Of a stretch of DNA of 5,688 nt, positions 1-4,800 are shown in pieces. Positions within the stretch are counted from its first letter, which is position 1. Each line of letters opens with the position of its first letter. The stretch spans positions 1-5,688 of the forward strand of contig JAZQFC010000008.1 of the NCBI GenBank assembly GCA_045539315.1, written 5' to 3'. The notes below the pieces were generated by a model. It made no database searches and was not told the DNA's origin. It worked only from the letters and a program-made list of their open reading frames with translations. The translations under genes were made by a program, and so were the position numbers. Source of the stretch: RUG11462 sp045539315. Its GTDB lineage: Bacteria > Bacillota > Clostridia > Oscillospirales > Acutalibacteraceae.

Positions 1-1
1 T

Positions 2-34
2 GCAGCAAAATATGACTCTGCAAGTGAATTTTAA
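2..34 (+). CDS. C-terminal end of an upstream small-peptide gene (partial, tentative)
   Basis: Only the last ten codons before a TAA are visible. They read AAKYDSASEF, in the same frame as the peptide gene that starts 12 bases later. The next gene's C-terminus contains a similar stretch, TTKYDPYENDKW, and the DNA behind the shared part also matches closely (CAAAATATGAC-like against CAAAATACGAC). This suggests two tandem related peptide genes. The +3 frame is also open here, ending at 41 as QQNMTLQVNFKR, so the choice of frame rests only on that resemblance. No function can be assigned. Confidence 0.35.
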   Translation, partial: AAKYDSASEF

Positions 35-46
35 GAGGTGAATAAA

Positions 47-190
47 ATGAAATTTGAAAAAATCAGTTTAGAATTTGAAAAATATGAATCTCTTGATATT
101 ATCTCGGCTTCAGAAGGAGCAGAAGACCCAACAGTAACTCCTACAGAGCCAACTACAAAATACGACCCATATGAAAATGATAAATGGTAA
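47..190 (+). CDS. Small acidic peptide, 47 aa, function unknown (possible precursor peptide)
   Basis: A complete 47-codon gene. ATG at 47 follows a strong ribosome binding site, AAGAGGTG at 33-40, and TAA at 188-190 is followed by an intrinsic terminator, so this is a real last gene of a transcript. The N-terminal part (residues 1-22) is a charged stretch starting MKFEKISLEFEKY and ending in DIISAS at 17-22. The rest is acidic and rich in Thr and Pro (residues 23-37), with an aromatic tail KYDPYENDKW. There is no signal peptide, membrane segment or cysteine. From memory, many gut clostridia carry short peptides beginning MKFE/MKYE with a D-[VI]-I-[TS]-x-S motif near residue 20. That resembles a leader followed by a variable tail, but the family is not one I can name firmly. 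A RiPP-like precursor or a secreted signal are possibilities only. No maturase or exporter is visible in the window. Confidence 0.75.
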   Translation: MKFEKISLEFEKYESLDIISASEGAEDPTVTPTEPTTKYDPYENDKW

Positions 191-225
191 GTGCTAATAT
201 TTTTTTCATACAACTTATCCTTAGT

Positions 226-265
226 AAAAAGCCAACTCCAAAATTGGAGTTGGCTTTTTGTTTTT
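226..265 (+). terminator. Strong intrinsic terminator after the small-peptide gene
   Basis: AAAAAGCCAACTCCAA at 226-241 pairs with TTGGAGTTGGCTTTTT at 244-259, perfectly over at least 15 bp with a loop of about 4 bases. The T-run continues as GTTTTT to 265. The A-run on the left arm lets it also work in the reverse direction. It begins 35 bases after the peptide stop codon and separates that gene from the repeat region. Confidence 0.93.
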
Positions 266-281
266 AGTATTCTTCCCTCGT

Positions 282-312
282 GTCATGGTGAGTGAGGCGC
301 AACCATCTTAAA
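282..312 (+). repeat. GTCAT-type interspersed repeat, plus orientation
   Basis: The unit reads GTC-ATGGT-(12-base loop)-ACCAT-CTTA. The arms ATGGT (285-289) and ACCAT (302-306) are perfect reverse complements. It matches the unit at 594-618, read in reverse as GTC-ATTCT-(11-base loop)-AGAAT-CTT. The two differ in the stem by paired changes (T-A to G-C and C-G to G-C). GTCATTCTGAG...AGAATCT-like units are common interspersed repeats in many bacterial genomes (recalled, not searched). Confidence 0.6.
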
Positions 313-313
313 A

Positions 314-352
314 AGATTCTTCGGCTTCACTTCGGCAACGCTTACGAATGAC
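314..352 (-). repeat. GTCAT-type interspersed repeat, minus orientation
   Basis: On the minus strand this reads GTCATTCG... to ...CGAAGAATC, the same ends as the unit at 594-618 but with a longer middle holding two direct copies of TTCGGC (plus strand). It faces the unit at 282-312, so GTCAT at 282-286 and ATGAC at 348-352 bound a 71-base inverted pair. Confidence 0.55.
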
Positions 353-377
353 GGCGGGATGTGGGCATCCCGCCCTA
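353..377 (-). repeat. TAGG-hairpin repeat, copy 1, minus orientation
   Basis: Read on the minus strand this 25-base unit starts TAGGGCGGGATG. Arms GGCGGGATG (353-361) and CATCCCGCC (366-374) are a perfect 9-bp stem with a 4-base loop. It has the same length and plan as copies 2 and 3: TAG, 9-base arm, 4-base loop, 9-base arm. CCCTACGA at 373-380 mirrors TCGTAGGG at 397-404, so copies 1 and 2 form an inverted pair around a 16-base AT-rich centre. Confidence 0.75.
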
Positions 378-399
378 CGATAAATCTAAAATATATTCG

Positions 400-424
400 T
401 AGGGGTCGGCATCCTTGACGACCC
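400..424 (+). repeat. TAGG-hairpin repeat, copy 2, plus orientation
   Basis: The stem pairs GGGTCG (403-408) with CGACCC (419-424), then a G-A mismatch, then CA/TG around the loop TCCT. It is preceded at 380-399 by an AT-rich leader beginning ATAAATCT and ending ATTCG, which matches the leader of copy 3 at 16 of 20 bases. All eight differences between copies 2 and 3 inside the 25-base unit are at paired positions and keep pairing. Confidence 0.75.
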
Positions 425-436
425 TTTTAAAAACGC

Positions 437-490
437 GGGTGGAGTAGAACCCCACACCCATTAGACGAACGAAGTGAGGCGCAAGGTTCT
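437..490. repeat. Cluster of overlapping inverted repeats
   Basis: GGGTG (437-441) can pair with CACCC (455-459), and AGAACC (446-451) with GGTTCT (485-490). The two foldings interlock, so only one could form fully at a time. GTGAGGCGCAA at 474-484 repeats the loop sequence of the 282-312 unit (GTGAGGCGCAA at 292-302), which shows the pieces share ancestry. This looks like a degraded or rearranged repeat rather than an intact one. Confidence 0.45.
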
Positions 491-495
491 GGGGC

Positions 496-528
496 ACCCA
501 TTCAAAATCTTTGATTTTGTTAATGGGT
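496..528. repeat. 14-bp stem-loop repeat, partner of TAGG-hairpin copy 3
   Basis: ACCCATT (496-502) and CAAAATC (503-509) pair with GATTTTG (513-519) and AATGGGT (522-528) around a TTT loop, with a two-base TT bulge at 520-521. After it comes CCTTACAATAAATCT, closely similar to CCCTACGATAAATCT next to copy 1. This hairpin therefore takes the same position relative to copy 3 as copy 1 takes relative to copy 2. There is no T-run, so it is not a typical intrinsic terminator. Confidence 0.6.
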
Positions 529-560
529 CAGGTCCTTACAATAAATCTTTTATACATTCG

Positions 561-585
561 TAGGGACAGGCGTCCTCGACTGTCC
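561..585 (+). repeat. TAGG-hairpin repeat, copy 3, plus orientation
   Basis: GGACAG (564-569) pairs with CTGTCC (580-585), followed by a G-A mismatch and CG/CG closing the loop TCCT. Compared with copy 2, pairs G-C, T-A, C-G and A-T have become A-T, C-G, A-T and G-C. The leader ATAAATCTTTTATACATTCG at 541-560 matches the leader of copy 2. Confidence 0.75.
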
Positions 586-593
586 ATCTTAAA

Positions 594-618
594 GATTCTT
601 CACTGCGTTCAGAATGAC
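594..618 (-). repeat. GTCAT-type interspersed repeat, minus orientation, short form
   Basis: On the minus strand this reads GTC-ATTCT-(11-base loop)-AGAAT-C. Arms are 595-599 and 611-615. It is the most standard copy of this family in the window and starts 8 bases after TAGG-hairpin copy 3, so the two families are stacked. Confidence 0.6.
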
Positions 619-639
619 GGCAGAGGTTGTTTTGACCAT

Positions 640-712
640 CATCCGTCTTTGCCTTTGGCAAATCCACCTTCCCCTGAAAGAAGGCTCTGTAGGTATCGCC
701 TTTTGGCGATGG
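640..712. repeat. Three-hairpin repeat directly downstream of the araC-type gene
   Basis: Three short stem-loops lie in a row: TTTGCC-TTT-GGCAAA (648-662), CCTTC-8-GAAGG (667-684) and ATCGCC-TTTT-GGCGAT (695-710). On the minus strand the order GGCGAT, CCTTC...GAAGGTGG, TTTGCCAAAGGCAAA resembles a widespread family of the form AGGGAGGTG-x-hairpin-GACGGAGG that I recall from Firmicutes genomes. The last hairpin starts 7 bases past the regulator's stop codon but has no T-run on the minus strand. It may protect the mRNA 3' end or help bidirectional termination rather than act as a classic terminator. Confidence 0.55.
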
Positions 713-717
713 AATTT

Positions 718-1644
718 TTACTCATATTCTTTTCTAAAGTCGTAGTTGCTTGTTTCAAAAGGCCAGTTAACACGCTTGTTTTTGTTTCTATTAATTGCAG
801 CATTTGTAGATGGCGGAAAACCATAATATTTAATAAAAGCGTGATAAAAAGAATCGTAAGAATTATAACCACACAAAAGAGCAATAGTTTTCATATTGTT
901 AGTTGGATTGTTTAGTAATATTTTTGCCTTTTCCATTCTTACTTCAGTTAAGTAACCTAAAAATGACTTTCTTTTCATTTTTTTACAGATTCGATTTATT
1001 GAACTTTTAGAAATACCCAAAGCATCGCTAACAGAGTCGAGCGTTAAGTTTTTTGTGTGGTTTTCTTCAATATAAGTAACAGTTTTTACAAGCATATTTT
1101 CTTCAACTTTTCTTGATTCGCCCAAAAGAATATCTAATTCTAAATTAAGTTGTGAAACTAAATTTTTAACACGCAAAAGAGTGTGATATCTGCCTTTATC
1201 ATTTTTCATACAATAAATTATTGAATTTATGCATTCAAGACAAAGGTTTGAAGAAAAATTATTGATGTTGTATATTGAATTAACATCGCTATAATTAAAA
1301 ATCCTAAAAATATCTTTTTCATCGGCAGTGTTTTTGAAAACAATAGGGTCTATGTCTATAATAATATATTCTCCGACATCAGAAAGTAGTTCAAACTCCT
1401 CTTGTTCATTGATTTTACCGATAATAAGACTGCCTTTTCCGAGTGTAAAAGATTTTTTTAAATAATCATTCTTTTCATTTCTAGTTTTTGTTACTTTAAA
1501 TTTGCCATCAATAATATAACTAATGGAATAATAACTAAAGTTTGATTTAAAAATATCTCCCCAAACGCCTTTGTATAATTTTAAATATTTAATCAAAAAG
1601 TCTTTTTGTACGTGTGGAATAAATTGGTTTTGTCTATTTTCCAT
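718..1644 (-). CDS. AraC-family transcriptional regulator, 308 aa
   Basis: A complete cytoplasmic DNA-binding regulator of usual AraC/XylS length. The C-terminal third carries the diagnostic double helix-turn-helix. The first HTH spans about residues 199-221 (NLTLDSVSDALGISKSSINR), joined by a long helix (MEKAKILL, 237-244). The second spans about 250-279 and ends in the family signature GYNSYDSFYHAFIKYYGFPPS. Residues 30-130 are beta-rich and fit a cupin-like ligand-sensing domain, but are too divergent to name a ligand. A 29-residue polar tail follows the second HTH. ATG at 1642-1644 is preceded by AAGAGG at 1653-1658 (minus strand) and a strong promoter further up. The gene is divergent from the secreted CE2 esterase and shares its control region, so it most likely controls that gene and perhaps itself, in response to a polysaccharide-derived signal. 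Target and inducer are inference. Confidence 0.92.
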   Translation of the reverse strand: MENRQNQFIPHVQKDFLIKYLKLYKGVWGDIFKSNFSYYSISYIIDGKFKVTKTRNEKNDYLKKSFTLGKGSLIIGKINEQEEFELLSDVGEYIIIDIDPIVFKNTADEKDIFRIFNYSDVNSIYNINNFSSNLCLECINSIIYCMKNDKGRYHTLLRVKNLVSQLNLELDILLGESRKVEENMLVKTVTYIEENHTKNLTLDSVSDALGISKSSINRICKKMKRKSFLGYLTEVRMEKAKILLNNPTNNMKTIALLCGYNSYDSFYHAFIKYYGFPPSTNAAINRNKNKRVNWPFETSNYDFRKEYE

Positions 1645-1670
1645 AAATTCAACCTCTTGTGTTTGTTAAT

Positions 1671-1706
1671 TGCTACAATTATAGCACATTTTGACTATAA
1701 TTTCAA
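1671..1706 (-). promoter_or_regulatory. Sigma-A promoter of the araC-type gene
   Basis: On the minus strand, -35 TTGAAA (1701-1706) and -10 TATAAT (1678-1683) are separated by exactly 17 bases. The -10 box has the extended TG-C form (1684-1686). Transcription should start near 1671, giving a leader of about 27 bases that contains the AAGAGG ribosome binding site. Confidence 0.82.
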
Positions 1707-1708
1707 TA

Positions 1709-1722
1709 GTTCTGGAACAGAA
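1709..1722. promoter_or_regulatory. Candidate operator between the divergent promoters
   Basis: TTCTG-GAA-CAGAA (1710-1722) is a perfect 5+3+5 palindrome, overlapping a second one, GTTC-TG-GAAC (1709-1718). It sits almost exactly midway between the two -35 boxes (1701-1706 and 1729-1734), where one bound protein could affect both promoters. AraC proteins usually bind direct repeats, so it may belong to another regulator or be chance in AT-rich DNA. Confidence 0.4.
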
Positions 1723-1728
1723 AATCAA

Positions 1729-1764
1729 TTGATTACGAAAAAATAATTTTGTATAATTATATTA
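1729..1764 (+). promoter_or_regulatory. Sigma-A promoter of the CE2 esterase gene
   Basis: -35 TTGATT (1729-1734) and -10 TATAAT (1752-1757) have a 17-base spacer, and a start near 1764 is expected. The -35 box is the right half of the 12-base palindrome AATCAATTGATT (1723-1734), so a factor bound there would block polymerase. The leader to the ATG is about 42 bases. Confidence 0.82.
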
Positions 1765-1769
1765 ACATA

Positions 1770-1784
1770 TTGGTTTTAAACCAA
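1770..1784 (+). promoter_or_regulatory. Palindrome in the esterase 5' leader
   Basis: TTGGTTT-T-AAACCAA is a perfect 7+1+7 inverted repeat starting a few bases after the predicted transcription start and ending just before the ribosome binding site region. As DNA it could be a repressor site, since this spot suits a roadblock. As RNA it could only form a 5-bp hairpin with a 5-base loop, perhaps protecting the mRNA 5' end. Confidence 0.4.
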
Positions 1785-1805
1785 AGAAAGAAAGGAAGAA
1801 ATTTA

Positions 1806-4800
1806 ATGAAAAAAGTTTTATCAATCATTTTATCAGTTTTAATGGTTGTTACTTTGTTTGGTACTGCAATTGTTGCAAATGCTGATGACACAGTAACATA
1901 CAAATTAAATGATGAAACAGTACTCTCAAAAGTACGTCCAGTTGGTAGATACGAACTTGTTGAAAACGGACTCGCTTGTGACTGGGTTGCTTCCGGTTTC
2001 GAGTTCACTGCTGACTGTGAGGGCGATGTATCAGTTACTATGACTGCTTCTTGTTCTGACCCTACTGGTAGAGGAGACTGGAATAAAGACGGTTATTTAA
2101 CTGTTTTTGTTGACGGTGTTCGTCAAAACTATCGTGTTCGTTACATGAGTGGTACTCTTACCGTGAACATTGTAGAAGATTTACCTGCAGGCGTTCACAC
2201 ATTTAGAGTTTTCGATCAAGGCGACCTTGGCACAAAAATAGTTTTCCATTCAATTAACCTTAGCGGTACTTTAGGTGAAAAACCTCAAGAAAAAGAAGTT
2301 ATCGAGTTTATTGGTGACTCTATTACTGTTGGTTACGGTTCACTTGATAATCCAAGTGGCCCTGATGCTCGTTATTCAGATGGTACTCGTACTTATGCAT
2401 TCATCACAGCTGAAAACTTTGGTATGGAAGCTCGTGTTGTTGCTCGTTCAGGTGGTACAATGGGTTCTGAATACACAGACTACACAACAAATCAACGCGC
2501 AGGTGGTAGTTATGACTATTCACTTAAAAAACCAAAAGCAGTTGTTATCGCTTTAGGTGCTAACGATGGCGCTAAAACTATTGATTATTATAAAACAAAT
2601 ATCAAAAAGTTTGTAGATGCTATTCGTACTGGTTATAACGATGTGAACATTCCTTTCGTTTTCACTTCATATATTATGAGTACAGGTGAAGCGTTACGTT
2701 ACAACCAAACTCAAGCAATTAAATTATTGCAAGAACAAGATCCTGTTGCTTACGGAAACATTCATTATGCATTCTGTGATACAAACGCAGGTGGCCACCC
2801 AAATCAAGCCCAACATTTAAAAGCGGGTAACAGATTAACTCGTGAACTTATTGAACTTGGTGTTATGAGTGAAACTGATTTAAGAGATGATGCTACTATC
2901 ACTCTTACAAAAAATGAAGCTGCTCAAAGCAACATTAATAAATTTGATTCTGTTGTTGGTGTAGGTAAACCATTAGGTTCAAGTGTTGCTTATTCAGGTA
3001 TCACTGGTGAATTGGTTGACCCACTTGACCCTGCAGATGCTGGCAGTGAAACTGCTAAAGCGGTTAAATACACTGTTGATGGCACTCAGGAATCAACAAG
3101 CGATTATCGTTATTTGAAAGTTACTGCGGGTACTATCAATAGCGCTATTATGAATACAAAAGGCATTTCTTTCTATATCAACTATAAAGATACTGATTAT
3201 ACAGGCGCTGAAGGTCAAACTTGGAGCACTCCGAAAATTGTTTTGACCGCAGGCGATAAAATGAAGATTATGTCTATCCCAGGTGTTGAAGATGGTAAAA
3301 CAACAAAGGTTGAACTTTATTGGAATACAATGCCTGATTCCGGTTATGTTCTCTTAACAACATTCAGTGGTGGCGCTATAAAAGTTGGTTTAGACTTCTC
3401 GGGTCCTTGTGAATACACAATTGACAATATTAAAACTATCAACACAACTTATAGATATGCTACAAATGCAAATAAAGCATATACTTATACAACGGGTTAT
3501 GATTCATACCCATTAATAGGTGTTACTGATAACTATGCAGCACCAACTACTGTTACAACTAAATATGATGATACATCAGCTCTTTCTCCTGCGGATGTAA
3601 CAGATCCTGATAATTGGGTTGTAGGTTGGTACAATGCTGAAACAGGCATTTACAGTCCAACTTATAATGGCACTCTTGAAAATGAACGTGCTGCAGTTAA
3701 ATCACTTGTAAAAGTTGATTCTCAATATGTTTATGGATTTACTATTTTGAATAACGATGAATACGGACTTAGAGTTGTTATTCGTGAGTATGATTCAAAT
3801 GGTAAATTTATTAGAAGTTGGGGTGGTTTAGGTTCAGGTGAACACTACACTCCAACAGATAGTAATGTTAAATATGCAAGTGTAACTATTTATGGTAATG
3901 TTGCAAATACAATTAACCTTGTTAAAAATAGTACAATTTCTGTTATCATGCAGGTAACAGGTGAAAATGTAAAATACGATTGGGATCTTACTGCGGATAA
4001 CTTCACAGTAAATTCAGGTTCAACATTAAAACCTGCTGCTAATACAAATTCATTCTTTAGCGAACAATATGCAAATGATGGTACACATCTTATTTCTGCT
4101 GGCAATACTGTTGGTTGCACTGCTACTTTGAAATCAAAAGCAACAGTAAAACCGGGTGTTTATTCAACAAGATTGTTTGCAAGAGTTACTGGTAAACGTG
4201 CTCTTGTTAACTTGTTTGTAAATGGTGTTAAGGTTAAATCAAACCTCAATACAGGTAATACAGGTGCAAACGCATTTACTCAAACAAGTACACAAGGCGG
4301 TTACGACCTTCCAATTCCACTTGATGAAAATACAGTTGCTATTGCTACTGAATCACAAGTTGAATTTACTATCACAATAACAAAAGTTGACGGTGATTAT
4401 AGCGGTAACTTATATTTCAACTCACTTGAACTTACTAAAGTTGGTGAGTATGAAGGTGGCGAAGTTCCTGAAGAATCTTCTTCAACAACCACAACAACCA
4501 CAACAACTACTACAACTACAACCACTACAACAACTGTTCCTGAAGAATCATCTTCTTCATCAGAAGTTGAAGGCGACCAAACAGTTGATGTAGTTTATAC
4601 AATGGATGAAGGCAAGAGAGTTGCAGGCTTTGAAACCTATGGCGGTTATGCTACGGGTGCAACTACAGGATATGTTAACATAGGCACTGAAGAAGAGCCA
4701 AACTATGTTGCACAACTTGCGCTTCGTTCTGACGTAACTTCTTATGTTAGACTTCCTGCAGATTGGGCAGAAAAAGAAGGTTATATGGCTACAAAACTTT

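Larger units (their letters stand above)
266..717. other. Gene-free intergenic island built of stacked short palindromic repeats
   Basis: About 450 bases between the peptide terminator and the regulator's stop codon hold no convincing gene. Open frames here lack ribosome binding sites and run through the hairpins. The stretch is visibly more GC-rich than its surroundings and consists almost wholly of short inverted repeats of several families, listed separately. No promoter, tRNA, rRNA, transposase or CRISPR array was recognised. It may be a landing zone for small mobile repeats between two transcription units. Confidence 0.8.

Noticed and set aside
31..213. A minus-strand frame of 60 codons opposite the small-peptide gene.
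   Set aside because: The plus-strand gene has a good ribosome binding site and terminator in the right orientation. The minus frame has no comparable signals.
282..710. The repeat cluster as a CRISPR array.
   Set aside because: Units are imperfect, of mixed families and orientations, and lack uniform spacers. There are no cas genes in the window.
639..884. A minus-strand open frame of about 81 codons overlapping the regulator's 3' end.
   Set aside because: It lies in another frame of the clearly real AraC-type gene and its tail is translated repeat sequence. No start signal precedes it.
511..915. An open plus-strand frame crossing the repeat island into the end of the regulator gene.
   Set aside because: It has no ribosome binding site, runs through several hairpin repeats and overlaps the AraC-type gene in antisense. 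Its translation has no domain-like features.
1696..1701. A plus-strand TATAAT that could be a -10 box for the esterase.
   Set aside because: No acceptable -35 lies 16-18 bases upstream, and the pair at 1729-1757 is much better placed.
2275..2556. A plus-strand open frame of 93 codons inside the esterase gene, rich in Leu, Val and Gln.
   Set aside because: It is a frame-shifted reading of the GDS region of the esterase, whose own frame is continuous and carries all the motifs.
4387..4593. A plus-strand frame encoding a glutamine- and proline-rich peptide.
   Set aside because: It is the poly-Thr linker read in the wrong frame: CAACAACCA gives Gln and Pro. The main frame stays open through it.
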